A stretch of 7,514 nucleotides of DNA from Elstera litoralis. Lineage in GTDB: Bacteria; Pseudomonadota; Alphaproteobacteria; Elsterales; Elsteraceae. Made by a program: the position numbers and the translations under genes. The notes beneath the pieces were generated by a model, which made no database searches, was not told where the DNA came from, and saw nothing but the letters and a program-made list of their open reading frames with translations. Position 1 is the stretch's first letter. Every line of letters starts with the position of its first letter. Positions 1-7,247 of this stretch are shown here, one piece after another. The stretch covers positions 1 through 7,514 of the forward strand of contig NZ_LAJY01000132.1 in the NCBI RefSeq assembly GCF_000963705.1. The letters run 5' to 3'.

Positions 1-42
1 AATCAACATGAGTTTCGTGTTTTATATCCGCAACCGCACGAA

Positions 43-72
43 TTGACCATCTGCCGAGGGGGCCGCTATAAG
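43..72 (+). promoter_or_regulatory. sigma70-like promoter of the rfbCBDA operon
   Basis: A TTGACC box at 43-48 (5 of 6 matches to TTGACA) is followed after 18 bp by TATAAG at 67-72 (5 of 6 matches to TATAAT). This would start transcription near position 79, leaving a short leader of about 18 bases before the rfbC ATG at 97. It is the best promoter-like pair in the window and lies directly before a four-gene operon. The call rests on motif and position only. Only 42 bases lie upstream, so a further upstream promoter cannot be excluded. Confidence 0.55.
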
Positions 73-96
73 CAGCCGTCCAAGTCAGAGTGAAAC

Positions 97-657
97 ATGC
101 AGATCACCGATACAAAAATTCCCGCCGTTAAACGCATTGTGCCGAAAAAACATGGGGATGCGCGCGGTTATTTCATGGAAACCTTTTCTGAACCGCGCTT
201 TGCCGAAGCCGGGATTATCGAGCGCTGGGTTCAAGATAATCAGTCGCTCTCGAAACCCCAGGGCACCGTGCGCGGGTTGCATTTCCAGATTGCGCCTGCG
301 GGACAGGCAAAGCTGATCCGCGTTTTGCAGGGGGCCATTCTCGATGTCGCGGTCGATCTGCGCCACGGCTCGCCCAGCTTTGGCCAGCATGTCGCCGTGG
401 AATTGACCGCCGAGGGCGGCGAGCAGCTTTATGTTCCGGTCGGCTTCGCGCACGGTTTCTGTACCTTGGTGCCTGATACGGCGGTGGCCTATAAGGTGAG
501 CCATGTTTACGCCCCGGCAGAAGATCGCGGGTTGCGCTGGAACGATCCGGCGCTCGGGATCGATTGGCCAGTGACGGCGGCGACCGCGCTGCTGTCGCCG
601 AAAGACACGCAGCAGCCACTTCTCGCCGATCTGCCCGTCCTTTTCACCTACGCCTAA
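97..657 (+). CDS. rfbC: dTDP-4-dehydrorhamnose 3,5-epimerase (RmlC)
   Basis: This cytoplasmic cupin enzyme converts dTDP-4-keto-6-deoxy-D-glucose to dTDP-4-keto-L-rhamnose by double epimerisation at C3 and C5, the third step of dTDP-L-rhamnose synthesis. The 186-residue length is normal for RmlC. Family signatures are visible: DARGYFMETF at 21-30, DNQS at 47-50, VRGLHFQ at 58-64 with the expected catalytic base H62, then K72, the PVGFAHGF segment at 114-121, Y132 as the likely catalytic tyrosine, and SPKD ending at D170, the usual partner of the histidine. The start at 97 gives the standard N-terminus; a GTG at 90 is in another frame. The ribosome binding site is weak (GAGTGA at 88-93). It is the first gene of the operon, 15 bases before rfbB. 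The function call is firm, because catalytic residues and pathway neighbours agree. Confidence 0.96.
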   Translation: MQITDTKIPAVKRIVPKKHGDARGYFMETFSEPRFAEAGIIERWVQDNQSLSKPQGTVRGLHFQIAPAGQAKLIRVLQGAILDVAVDLRHGSPSFGQHVAVELTAEGGEQLYVPVGFAHGFCTLVPDTAVAYKVSHVYAPAEDRGLRWNDPALGIDWPVTAATALLSPKDTQQPLLADLPVLFTYA

Positions 658-660
658 GCC

Positions 661-665
661 AGGAG
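661..665 (+). promoter_or_regulatory. ribosome binding site of rfbB
   Basis: AGGAG lies 7 bases before the ATG at 673, in the 15-base gap after the rfbC stop. It fixes the rfbB start and is the clearest Shine-Dalgarno sequence in the operon. Confidence 0.75.
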
Positions 666-672
666 CGCCTTT

Positions 673-1740
673 ATGAACACGATCATCGTTACCGGCGGCG
701 CAGGGTTCATCGGCTCAGCGGTCATCCGCCATATCCTGACCCAGACCGACGCCCGCGTAGTGAACCTCGATAAGCTGACCTACGCGGCGAACCTGGATAG
801 CCTTGCCGCGCTGAGCGATACCGACCGCTATAGCTTCGAGCAGGCCGATATTACCGACCGCGCGGCGATGGACCGGATTATCGCGGCCTACAAGCCCGAC
901 GCGATTATGCATCTTGCCGCCGAAAGCCATGTGGACCGCTCGATTGATGGCCCGGCGGCTTTCATTCAAACCAATATCATCGGCACTTTTACGCTGCTGG
1001 AAGCCGCGCTCGCCTTTTGGCGCACGCTGCCCGAGGACAAGCAGGCGGCCTTCCGCTTTCACCATATCTCGACCGATGAAGTCTTCGGCACTTTGGGCGA
1101 CGAGGGGCTGTTTACCGAAGAAACGCCTTACGCGCCCAACTCGCCCTATTCGGCCAGCAAGGCGTCGTCCGACCATCTCGTGCGGGCGTGGCACCATACC
1201 TATAAGCTGCCGGTCGTGACCTCCAACTGCTCGAATAATTACGGCCCGTGGCAGTTCCCGGAAAAGCTCATTCCGTTGATGATTATCAACGCGCTAAAGG
1301 GTAAGCCGCTGCCGGTCTATGGGCAGGGAACCAATGTGCGCGACTGGCTACACGTGGAAGACCATGCCCGCGCGCTCTGGACGATCCTCACCACGGGCGT
1401 GCCGGGCGAGAGCTATAACGTCGGCGGCAATTCCGAGCGCAAGAATATCGACGTGGTGACGGCGATCTGCGATCTGGTCGATAAGCTCGAAGCGCCGCTG
1501 CCCTCGGGCCAGCCGCGCCGGTCGCTGATTACCCATGTCACCGACCGTCCCGGCCACGATGCGCGTTACGCCATCGACGCCAGCAAGATCAAGGCCGAAC
1601 TGGCCTGGGAGCCACAAGAGACCTTCGATTCCGGGCTTGAATCGACCGTGCGCTGGTATCTCGACAATCCCGATTGGTGGGAAAAACTGTCGAATGTCTA
1701 TGCGGGCGACCGGTTGGGCCTGAAGAAAGCCGCCTCATGA
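673..1740 (+). CDS. rfbB: dTDP-glucose 4,6-dehydratase (RmlB)
   Basis: This NAD-dependent extended short-chain dehydrogenase converts dTDP-D-glucose to dTDP-4-keto-6-deoxy-D-glucose, the second step of dTDP-L-rhamnose synthesis. The 355 residues match the family length. Visible motifs are the Rossmann GGAGFIG loop at 8-14, NLDKLTYA at 31-38, [11 protein letters not shown] at 81-91, the STDEVFG segment at 133-139 carrying the T134-D135-E136 dehydratase signature, and the Y159-x3-K163 pair. [15 protein letters not shown] follows and [13 protein letters not shown] closes the substrate pocket; both are RmlB hallmarks. The start at 673 sits 7 bases after AGGAG. The stop TGA at 1738-1740 overlaps the rfbD ATG in an ATGA junction. 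All key residues are present. Other 4,6-dehydratases are related, but the full RmlABCD set around it makes RmlB the clear call. Confidence 0.97.
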   Translation: MNTIIVTGGAGFIGSAVIRHILTQTDARVVNLDKLTYAANLDSLAALSDTDRYSFEQADITDRAAMDRIIAAYKPDAIMHLAAESHVDRSIDGPAAFIQTNIIGTFTLLEAALAFWRTLPEDKQAAFRFHHISTDEVFGTLGDEGLFTEETPYAPNSPYSASKASSDHLVRAWHHTYKLPVVTSNCSNNYGPWQFPEKLIPLMIINALKGKPLPVYGQGTNVRDWLHVEDHARALWTILTTGVPGESYNVGGNSERKNIDVVTAICDLVDKLEAPLPSGQPRRSLITHVTDRPGHDARYAIDASKIKAELAWEPQETFDSGLESTVRWYLDNPDWWEKLSNVYAGDRLGLKKAAS

Positions 1741-2657
1741 GCCAAACGGTTCTGATTTTCGGCGCGAACGGGCAAGTCGGGCGCGAGTTGCAGCGGGTGG
1801 CTTGGCCTGCGTCCTTAACGCCCGTGAGCCTCGCGCGGCCCGAGGGCGATGTAACTCGCCCCGAGGCGATTGCGGCTGCCGTCGCGCAGCATAATCCCGT
1901 CGCCCTGGTCAATGCCGCCGCCTATACCGCCGTCGATAAGGCGGAAACCGAAGCCGAGGCGGCTTTTGCCATCAACCGGGACGGGGCCGCCAATCTGGCG
2001 CGCGCCGCCGCGGCCGCCGCTGTGCCGCTGATCCATATTTCAACCGATTATGTCTTCGACGGCAGCAAGCCGGGGGCCTATGCGCCGTCCGATCCGGTCG
2101 CGCCCCTGGGCGTCTACGGCCAGTCGAAAGAGGCGGGGGAACGGGCGATCCGGGCGGCGGCGGAAAAACACGTCATTCTGCGCACGGCCTGGGTTTTTGG
2201 CCCATACGGGCATAATTTCGTCAAAACCATGCTGCGCTTGGCGGCCGCCCGGCCGGAATTGCGCGTGGTCGCCGATCAACGCGGCTGCCCCACCCCGGCG
2301 ACGGCGATTGCGGACGCGATTGCGCAAATAACGGCGGCCTTGCTGAATGGCTCAACCGCTTACGGAACCTACCATTTCGCCGGGCGCGCGCCGGTCTCCT
2401 GGCACGGGTTCGCCGAAGCGATTTTTGCGGAAGGGCAGCGCTACGGCTGGCCGGTGCCGAAGGTTCACGCCATCACCACCGAAGATTTTCCAACGCCTGC
2501 ACGCCGCCCCGCCAATTCCGTGCTCGATTGCAGCGCATTGACTGCGGCGTTCGGCATTATGCCCGCCGATTGGCGTCTGGGATTGATCGATATGTTGGCC
2601 GAATGCCGGGACGAAATTGGGGCTAATTTCGCCGCCTTGAGTGAGGAAAAGCGATGA
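1737..2657 (+). CDS. rfbD: dTDP-4-dehydrorhamnose reductase (RmlD)
   Basis: This reductase carries out the last step, reducing dTDP-4-keto-L-rhamnose to dTDP-L-rhamnose with NAD(P)H. From the ATG at 1737 it has 306 residues, a normal RmlD size. Motifs are the nucleotide-binding GANGQVG at 9-15, [12 protein letters not shown] at 59-70, STDYVFDG at 102-109 and the catalytic Y127-x3-K131 (YGQSK). [15 protein letters not shown] and the late [10 protein letters not shown] segment, typical of RmlD, follow. An in-frame ATG at 1674 would add 21 residues that read through the end of rfbB in another frame; I reject it because [15 protein letters not shown] is the usual N-terminus and ATG 1737 forms an ATGA overlap. 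The gene ends in a second ATGA overlap with rfbA. Alanine-rich stretches around 83-96 are ordinary for a GC-rich genome. Confidence 0.96.
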   Translation: MSQTVLIFGANGQVGRELQRVAWPASLTPVSLARPEGDVTRPEAIAAAVAQHNPVALVNAAAYTAVDKAETEAEAAFAINRDGAANLARAAAAAAVPLIHISTDYVFDGSKPGAYAPSDPVAPLGVYGQSKEAGERAIRAAAEKHVILRTAWVFGPYGHNFVKTMLRLAAARPELRVVADQRGCPTPATAIADAIAQITAALLNGSTAYGTYHFAGRAPVSWHGFAEAIFAEGQRYGWPVPKVHAITTEDFPTPARRPANSVLDCSALTAAFGIMPADWRLGLIDMLAECRDEIGANFAALSEEKR

Positions 2658-3541
2658 AGGGTATCATTCTGGCGGGCGGCTCGGGCACGCGGCTGTATCC
2701 CGTCACGTTGGCGGTCTCGAAGCAACTCCTGCCGGTTTACGATAAGCCGATGATCTATTATCCGCTGTCGATTCTGATGCTGGCCGGAATCCGCGATATT
2801 CTGGTGATTACGACGCCCCACGATGCGGCGCAGTTCAAAACCCTGCTGGGCGATGGCAGCCAGTGGGGCCTTGCCATCTCCTACGCCCAGCAGCCGAAGC
2901 CGGAAGGGCTGGCGCAAGCGTTCCTGATTGGCGAAGACTTCATTGCGGGCGATCCCTGCGCCCTGGTGCTCGGCGATAATATCTACTTCGGCCACGATCT
3001 CGAACCGATGCTGCTGTCGGCCGTGGAGCGCCAAAGCGGGGCCACCGTGTTCGGCTACCATGTGCGCGACCCTGAACGCTACGGCGTGGTCGAGTTCGAC
3101 GCGGCAGGCACCGCTATTTCCATCGAGGAAAAGCCGAAGCAGCCGAAAAGCAATTACGCCGTCACCGGGCTCTATTTCTATGATGCCGAGGTGGTCGCTC
3201 TCGCCAAGCAAGTGCGCCCTTCGGCGCGCGGCGAGCTCGAAATCACCGATCTCAACCGCCTTTATCTGGAGCGCGGCACCCTTACCGTCGAGCGCATGGG
3301 CCGGGGTTACGCTTGGTTCGACACGGGCACCCACGATAGCCTTTTGCAAGCGGGCGAGTTCGTGCGCACGGTCGAAGAGCGCCAGGGCCTGAAAATCTCC
3401 TGCCCTGAGGAAATCGCCTGGCGCAAGGGCTTTATCGATGCGGCCCAGGTGCGTAAACTGGCCGGACCGATGGCAAAGAACGGTTACGGGCAGTATCTGT
3501 TGCGGATGATCGAAGGTGAGGTTACAGCCTCTCCGCTATAG
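2654..3541 (+). CDS. rfbA: glucose-1-phosphate thymidylyltransferase (RmlA)
   Basis: This cytoplasmic nucleotidyltransferase joins dTTP and glucose-1-phosphate to make dTDP-glucose and pyrophosphate, the committed first step of the pathway, usually feedback-inhibited by dTDP-L-rhamnose. The 295 residues match the family. Visible motifs are the pyrophosphorylase loop [11 protein letters not shown] at 8-18, [16 protein letters not shown] at 22-37, LGDN at 106-109 with the metal-binding D108, EEKP at 158-161, GLYFYD at 172-177, ELEITDLN at 194-201 and [10 protein letters not shown] at 221-230. The ATG overlaps the rfbD stop (ATGA), and GAGGAAAAG just upstream provides a ribosome binding site. 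It is the last gene of the operon. Its TAG stop lies in a CTATAG palindrome shared with the convergent glycosyltransferase, so no terminator fits between them. Confidence 0.97.
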   Translation: MKGIILAGGSGTRLYPVTLAVSKQLLPVYDKPMIYYPLSILMLAGIRDILVITTPHDAAQFKTLLGDGSQWGLAISYAQQPKPEGLAQAFLIGEDFIAGDPCALVLGDNIYFGHDLEPMLLSAVERQSGATVFGYHVRDPERYGVVEFDAAGTAISIEEKPKQPKSNYAVTGLYFYDAEVVALAKQVRPSARGELEITDLNRLYLERGTLTVERMGRGYAWFDTGTHDSLLQAGEFVRTVEERQGLKISCPEEIAWRKGFIDAAQVRKLAGPMAKNGYGQYLLRMIEGEVTASPL

Positions 3542-4579
3542 CAACTTCGCGCGCCGCTGAAGCAGGGCCATCGGGCTCCAACTCAGCACGCGCGCAATCG
3601 CCAAGGTCGAAGCTTTGCGCTCGGCCTGAAGTTTCCGGCGGTCGGACCAGAAGGGGGCGAGGCCTTTGACGCCGTCGAAACTGGCCTTCAGCACAACCCA
3701 AATCGCGCTCGGTTTTTTCAGCAGCAGGCAGCGCAGCAGCAGCAGCGGCAGATAGGTCAGCAGCGTCACCGCCAGAATTGGCCCCGGCATATTCTTGGCG
3801 ATCAGCCAGATTTGATTGCGGTAGCCGTGGTAGAGCGAAAACACGCTATGCGCCCCGCCCGAGGTTGCGCCGCCCACATGCTCCACCCGCGCCCGGTTCG
3901 ACTGCCAAACGCGCCCGCCCGCGAGCCGCAGGCGGAAGCACAGGTCCACATCCTCGCCGTAGCAAAAGAAGCGCTCATCGAAGCCGCCCAAGCGCTCGAA
4001 CCAATCGCGGCGGATCATCATGGCGGCGGCGCAGGCGGCGAAGCTTTCGCCTGCGGGCACGGGTACGGGCAGGGGTTTACGGCACCCGCCGCGCCAGGCG
4101 AAACCGTAGGGGGAAAAGCAATCGCCCAAGCCATCGGCGCGGCTGGGATCGGCGCTCATCACCTGGGTCGAGCCGAAGGCGGCATATTCGCCATGAACGG
4201 TGGCTTCATCGAGCAGCAGTTCCAGCCAGTCGGAGGCGGGGAAAGCGTCCGGGTTCAGCATGACCAGCCAGGGGGCGGACGCTCCGGCGGCAGCCTGATT
4301 GTTCCCGGCGGCGAAGCCGAGGTTCTTGCCTGTGCGCAGGATGGTGAGGCGCGGATCATGCGGCAACCCTTCCAACGAGCCATCGATGGAGCCGTTATCG
4401 ACGATCACCGCCTCGAAGTCGCGGAAGCTTTGCGCCAGCAAGGCCGCAAGGCAGCGGGCCAGATCGGTGCCGCCATTGTAATTGACGATCATCACCCGAA
4501 TTTGCGGACTTCCGGAAATCTGGATCAGGGCTTCCCGGTCGGGTGAGTGCGGCGGCGCGGCGGTTGAAGCCAAAGTCAC
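3536..4579 (-). CDS. family 2 glycosyltransferase, rhamnosyltransferase-like (WbbL type)
   Basis: This enzyme probably transfers a sugar, perhaps L-rhamnose, onto a membrane-bound glycan precursor. The 347 residues hold a GT-A domain: VMIVNYNGG at 29-37, [10 protein letters not shown] at 59-68, [11 protein letters not shown] at 84-94, the metal-site LNPD at 108-111, and [18 protein letters not shown] at 190-207, the typical acceptor-side motif of the WbbL/COG1216 group, followed by VEHVGGATS at 212-220. A hydrophobic stretch at about 256-277 and a basic amphipathic tail suggest membrane association. The start is GTG at 4577-4579, supported by GAGGA 5 bases upstream; the first 27 residues precede the conserved domain and look unstructured. 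It converges on rfbA with a 6-base overlap and diverges from the FAH gene. Rhamnose as donor is inferred from the neighbouring dTDP-rhamnose operon; the family and fold are seen directly. Confidence 0.88.
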   Translation of the reverse strand: MTLASTAAPPHSPDREALIQISGSPQIRVMIVNYNGGTDLARCLAALLAQSFRDFEAVIVDNGSIDGSLEGLPHDPRLTILRTGKNLGFAAGNNQAAAGASAPWLVMLNPDAFPASDWLELLLDEATVHGEYAAFGSTQVMSADPSRADGLGDCFSPYGFAWRGGCRKPLPVPVPAGESFAACAAAMMIRRDWFERLGGFDERFFCYGEDVDLCFRLRLAGGRVWQSNRARVEHVGGATSGGAHSVFSLYHGYRNQIWLIAKNMPGPILAVTLLTYLPLLLLRCLLLKKPSAIWVVLKASFDGVKGLAPFWSDRRKLQAERKASTLAIARVLSWSPMALLQRRAKLL

Positions 4580-4682
4580 AGGAATCCTCGTCGTGTAGCA
4601 AGCCGGGGCATCTTTCCTTTTCGCGGCACCCTGCGCAAGATCGTTTACACCAAATTAAATCTTAGGTTTCTGGAGAGACGCA
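4580..4682. promoter_or_regulatory. divergent intergenic region with an AT-rich promoter-like core
   Basis: This 103-bp gap separates the divergent starts of the glycosyltransferase (minus) and the FAH-family gene (plus), so promoters for both should lie here. An AT-rich core at about 4641-4669 stands out from the GC-rich surroundings. On the minus strand it contains TTTAAT (4659-4654, 5 of 6 matches to a -10 box); on the plus strand it contains TTAAAT (4655-4660, 4 of 6). I find no well-spaced -35 partner for either, so exact promoters are not assigned. GGAGAG at 4672-4677, 5 bases before the ATG at 4683, is the FAH ribosome binding site. Confidence 0.35.
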
Positions 4683-5528
4683 ATGAAGCTGGTGCGCTGG
4701 GGCCTGGATGGGCAGGAAAAGCCGGGAATTCTGGATCAGGGCGGCGCAATCCGCGACCTATCGTCGGTCATTCCTGATATCAGCCATTCAATTTTATCCG
4801 ATTCCGGGCTGGACGCGCTGCGCCGCCTCAATCTCGCGCCGCTGCCGGTCGTGCCTGCCGAAACCCGCCTGGGCGTGCCTTTCGCCGGGACCGGCAAGAT
4901 TATCGCCATCGGCCTCAATTACGCCGATCACGCTGAAGAAGCCGGATTGAAGCCCCCCGCCGAGCCGATTGTGTTCCAAAAAGCCACCTCGTCGCTATGC
5001 GGGCCGACCGACGCGCTGGAAATCCCGCGTGGATCGCTGAAGACCGATTGGGAAATCGAACTGGGCGTCGTTATCGGTCGCCGGGCGAAATATATCACCG
5101 AGGCCGAGGCCCTCGATTATGTGGCAGGCTATTGCACCACCAACGATGTCTCGGAACGCCACCTGCAAACCGAGCGCGGCGGGCAATGGACCAAGGGTAA
5201 GAGCCACGATACTTTCTGCCCGGTCGGCCCCTGGCTGGTCACGCGCGATGAGGTTCCCGATCCGCAGGCGCTTCAGCTTTGGTGCGATGTCGATGGGCAC
5301 CGCTATCAGAATGGCACCACGGCCCGGATGATCTTCAGCGTCGCCCATATTATCGCTTATCTCAGCCAGATGATGACGCTGCTGCCGGGCGATCTGATCG
5401 TCACCGGCACGCCACCCGGCGTTGGCATGGGGATCAAACCCGCGCCGGTATTCCTGAAGCCGGGGCAAATCGTTGAATGCGAAGTGGTCGGCCTCGGCGC
5501 GCAACGGCATCTGACGGTTTCGGCCTAG
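4683..5528 (+). CDS. fumarylacetoacetate hydrolase (FAH) family protein
   Basis: This is a metal-dependent FAH-superfamily enzyme that probably cleaves or hydrates a 2-keto or 2,4-diketo acid; the exact substrate is unknown. The 281 residues contain a short N-terminal region followed by the catalytic domain. Visible motifs are IGLNYADHAEEAG at 76-88, IVFQKATSSLCGP at 96-108, DWEIELGVVIG at 122-132 with metal ligands E124 and E126, NDVSERHLQ at 154-162 with the third ligand D155, GGQWTKGKSHDTFCPVGPW at 166-184, and the loop TGTPPGVGMG at 241-250. The pattern resembles proteins annotated as ureidoglycolate lyase or 2,4-diketo-3-deoxy-L-rhamnonate hydrolase, but these names are over-applied and other activities, such as acylpyruvase, are possible. 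The start at 4683 is supported by GGAGAG 5 bases upstream. It is followed after 4 bases by a DMT transporter, suggesting a two-gene operon. Confidence 0.9.
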   Translation: MKLVRWGLDGQEKPGILDQGGAIRDLSSVIPDISHSILSDSGLDALRRLNLAPLPVVPAETRLGVPFAGTGKIIAIGLNYADHAEEAGLKPPAEPIVFQKATSSLCGPTDALEIPRGSLKTDWEIELGVVIGRRAKYITEAEALDYVAGYCTTNDVSERHLQTERGGQWTKGKSHDTFCPVGPWLVTRDEVPDPQALQLWCDVDGHRYQNGTTARMIFSVAHIIAYLSQMMTLLPGDLIVTGTPPGVGMGIKPAPVFLKPGQIVECEVVGLGAQRHLTVSA

Positions 5529-5532
5529 CTCG

Positions 5533-6420
5533 ATGAAAAGCGCAAGCGCGGTCGATTACGCCCTGCCGCTCCTCACGGTCTTGCTCTGGTCGGGCAATAC
5601 CGTGGTGATGCGGGCGGCGGTCGGGGTCATCGATCCCGAAACGATCCTGGCCTACCGTTGGGTTTTGGCCGCGCTGGTGATGTTCCCCTTCGTTGCCCGG
5701 CAGCTCTACCAATATCGGTCGGTCATTTGGCAGAATATCGGCAAGCTCGCGGGTCTTGGCTTGCTCGGCATGGTGCTCTACCAGGGCTGCGGCTATTACG
5801 CCGCGCAAACGACGACCGCCACCAATATGGGTATCATCACATCGTTGGTGCCGCTCATCACCTTCGGCTTCAGCGCGCTTCTCTTGGGCGAAAAGCCCGG
5901 CTGGGCCACGGCGGCGGGCGGGGTTTTGTCGCTGGCCGGGCTTGCGGTGCTGATCGGGCAGGGCCAGCCGCTGCAAATTCTCTCCGGCGGGTTTCACCTC
6001 GGCGACGGCATTATGCTGATCGGGGGGCTCTGTTATGGGGTCTATAATGTTATGCTGCGGCGTTGGGCCGTGCCGATCCCGGTATGGCCGTCGCTCTATA
6101 TTCAGATCCTGGCCGCGATTGTCGTGCTGGTGCCGCTCTATCTGCTGACGCCAACCCTGCCCGTGACCTTGGCTGCTGTGCCGATCATCCTCTATTCCGC
6201 GCTGCCGCTCTCGATTCTCGCGCCGATGCTGTGGATGCTGGCGATTGCCCGGCTGGGGGCTAACCGCAGCAGCATGTTCATGAACCTCGTGCCAATTTTT
6301 ACCGCCGTGATCGCCACGATAATGCTGGATGAGAAACTCTATGCCTATCACCTCATCGGCGGGTTGTTGACGCTGTCGGGCGTTCTGCTGGCCCAGGTGG
6401 CGCGAGGGCGGCCAAGCTAA
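5533..6420 (+). CDS. DMT-superfamily transporter, two EamA domains
   Basis: This inner-membrane protein of the drug/metabolite transporter superfamily probably exports or imports a small metabolite of unknown identity. The 295 residues form ten likely membrane segments, at about 8-27, 38-56, 71-90, 95-118, 126-143, 157-176, 186-205, 213-237, 246-264 and 271-289, arranged as two EamA repeats of five. Hallmarks are LLWSGNTVVMRAAVG near the start, YRWVLAALVMFPF at 41-53, the end of repeat one (TSLVPLITFGFSALLLGEKPG, 103-123) and its counterpart MNLVPIFTAVIATIMLDEKL at 250-269. The ATG lies 4 bases after the FAH stop with no clear Shine-Dalgarno sequence, which suggests translational coupling. 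The last 68 bases overlap the convergent DUF1194 gene. Shared transcription with the FAH enzyme hints at a related organic acid substrate, but that is inference. Confidence 0.9.
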   Translation: MKSASAVDYALPLLTVLLWSGNTVVMRAAVGVIDPETILAYRWVLAALVMFPFVARQLYQYRSVIWQNIGKLAGLGLLGMVLYQGCGYYAAQTTTATNMGIITSLVPLITFGFSALLLGEKPGWATAAGGVLSLAGLAVLIGQGQPLQILSGGFHLGDGIMLIGGLCYGVYNVMLRRWAVPIPVWPSLYIQILAAIVVLVPLYLLTPTLPVTLAAVPIILYSALPLSILAPMLWMLAIARLGANRSSMFMNLVPIFTAVIATIMLDEKLYAYHLIGGLLTLSGVLLAQVARGRPS

Positions 6421-7120
6421 GCGGGCGCTGGGGCGCTTGCGCGACAGGAACCGACAGCTCGCGGATCAATTTCTGCCGAATGGCCTGGGTGAAATCGGCA
6501 TAATCGGCGGCGCGCAGCACGAAGGATTCCGGCCCGCCGACCAGGGCCGTGCGGTAATAATCCTCCAAATCCGGCTCCTCATTGACGATGGCGAGCCCGT
6601 TCAGGGTGATTCCCGCTTTCAAGGCCGCGTTGCGCACGGGGGCCAGCGACCGCCCCAGGTTCTGCGCGCCATCGCCGGAAATATCGATGATCTTGCGGTC
6701 GCCTTTGAACGGCGCGCTTTGAATCATGCGCACGGCAACCGAGAGGGCATTGCCCAGGGCGGTGCCGCCGCCATCGATCAGGCGCGGCGTGGTATCGATC
6801 TCTTCGGCCAGTTTCACGGCATCCTCGGCGCTGCGCAGAACCCGCCACGGCACGCCGACGCGCTGCCAATTCGGGTCCGACCATTCCATCAGCGCCACGG
6901 CAACCGCGCGCTTCGGGCCGCTGACAATGGCGCTCTGAACCTCCGCATCCCGAAACGCTGCCGCCAGACCTTCCATCTGCAAGGCGAACTCGGCCCGGTC
7001 GACGCTCGATGAACTATCGACCGCCAGCACGAGCAGCGCATCCACCTCCGGCGGCGCGGCGCGGGCCGGGAGCGTCAGAACAGTCAGCGACGCCGCAAAA
7101 ATCCAATGCCGAAGGGCCAA
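6353..7120 (-). CDS. secreted DUF1194 (VWA-like) domain protein
   Basis: This is an exported protein with a von Willebrand factor A-like fold (DUF1194), probably binding a metal ion or a partner in the periplasm; its cellular role is unknown. From a TTG at 7118-7120 it has 255 residues. A short signal peptide (1-22, hydrophobic AASLTVLTLPARAA) precedes EVDALLVLAVDSSSSVD, whose D35-x-S37-x-S39 is a MIDAS metal site. GGGTALGNALS at 117-127 likely provides the MIDAS threonine T120, and IIDISGDGAQN at 144-154 a later acidic position. YYRTALVGGPESFVLRAADYADFTQAIRQKLIREL at 188-222 is typical of the family end. The TTG is chosen because AAGGAG lies 7 bases upstream and the signal peptide starts there; an in-frame ATG at 7199-7201 would add 27 charged residues before it. 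A proline/alanine-rich tail (about 223-255) extends past the domain and overlaps the transporter gene antisense. Confidence 0.87.
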   Translation of the reverse strand: MALRHWIFAASLTVLTLPARAAPPEVDALLVLAVDSSSSVDRAEFALQMEGLAAAFRDAEVQSAIVSGPKRAVAVALMEWSDPNWQRVGVPWRVLRSAEDAVKLAEEIDTTPRLIDGGGTALGNALSVAVRMIQSAPFKGDRKIIDISGDGAQNLGRSLAPVRNAALKAGITLNGLAIVNEEPDLEDYYRTALVGGPESFVLRAADYADFTQAIRQKLIRELSVPVAQAPQRPLSLAALAPPGPAERPTASTTRR

Positions 7121-7247
7121 AGTCTCTCTCCTTACCTTTGGCGCGCTTGTGCCAGGGCTTCGCGGCGAAATTAGGGTGCGCCTAGCCTGTGGCAAGCGCA
7201 TATCATCTTCGCCGCATGCGAGAATCCATTTCAGTGAGGCTTCCGAT
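7121..7247. promoter_or_regulatory. divergent intergenic region between the DUF1194 gene and nnr
   Basis: These 127 bases lie between two divergent TTG starts and should carry both promoters. The only -10-like element I see on the plus strand is TATCAT at 7201-7206 (5 of 6 matches), without a recognisable -35 partner at normal spacing. GAGG at 7236-7239 is the likely nnr ribosome binding site, 8 bases before the TTG at 7248. I see no terminator-like hairpin and no obvious operator repeat. Confidence 0.3.
7128..7133 (-). promoter_or_regulatory. ribosome binding site that decides the DUF1194 start
   Basis: On the minus strand AAGGAG is followed 7 bases later by the TTG at 7120-7118. This near-perfect Shine-Dalgarno sequence, together with the signal peptide beginning right there, selects TTG over the distant upstream ATG. 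Confidence 0.7.

Noticed and set aside
2..46. Open frame from the left edge ending at TGA 44-46 (with an internal ATG at 8), possibly the tail of an upstream gene
   Set aside because: Only 14 codons are visible, no family signature can be read, and the stop overlaps the -35 box of the rfb promoter. Too little to call a gene.
1674..1736. Earlier ATG for rfbD that would add 21 residues
   Set aside because: The extra residues come from the rfbB coding region in another frame, and the standard RmlD N-terminus begins at 1737 with an ATGA overlap.
2465..3349. Long minus-strand frame (294 codons) opposite rfbD and rfbA
   Set aside because: It spans two well-supported genes and carries no family signature; an antisense shadow.
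3812..4546. Long plus-strand frame (244 codons) opposite the glycosyltransferase
   Set aside because: It is antisense to a clear GT2 domain, its translation is low-complexity Gly/Ala-rich with no family motif, and such shadows are common in GC-rich DNA.
4683..5528. Idea that the FAH enzyme is an L-rhamnose catabolic hydrolase linked to the rhamnose operon
   Set aside because: The motif pattern is shared by a broad subfamily, no other rhamnose catabolic gene is present, and the dTDP-rhamnose pathway is biosynthetic. Kept only as one possible substrate class.
5434..6351. Long minus-strand frame (305 codons) opposite the transporter
   Set aside because: The translation is rich in His, Gln and Arg with no recognisable domain, and is the expected antisense of hydrophobic membrane segments.
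7139..7154. Imperfect dyad (TGGC ... GCCA) in the DUF1194/nnr intergenic region as an operator or terminator
   Set aside because: The inner bases pair poorly and there is no T-run; not distinguishable from chance in GC-rich DNA.
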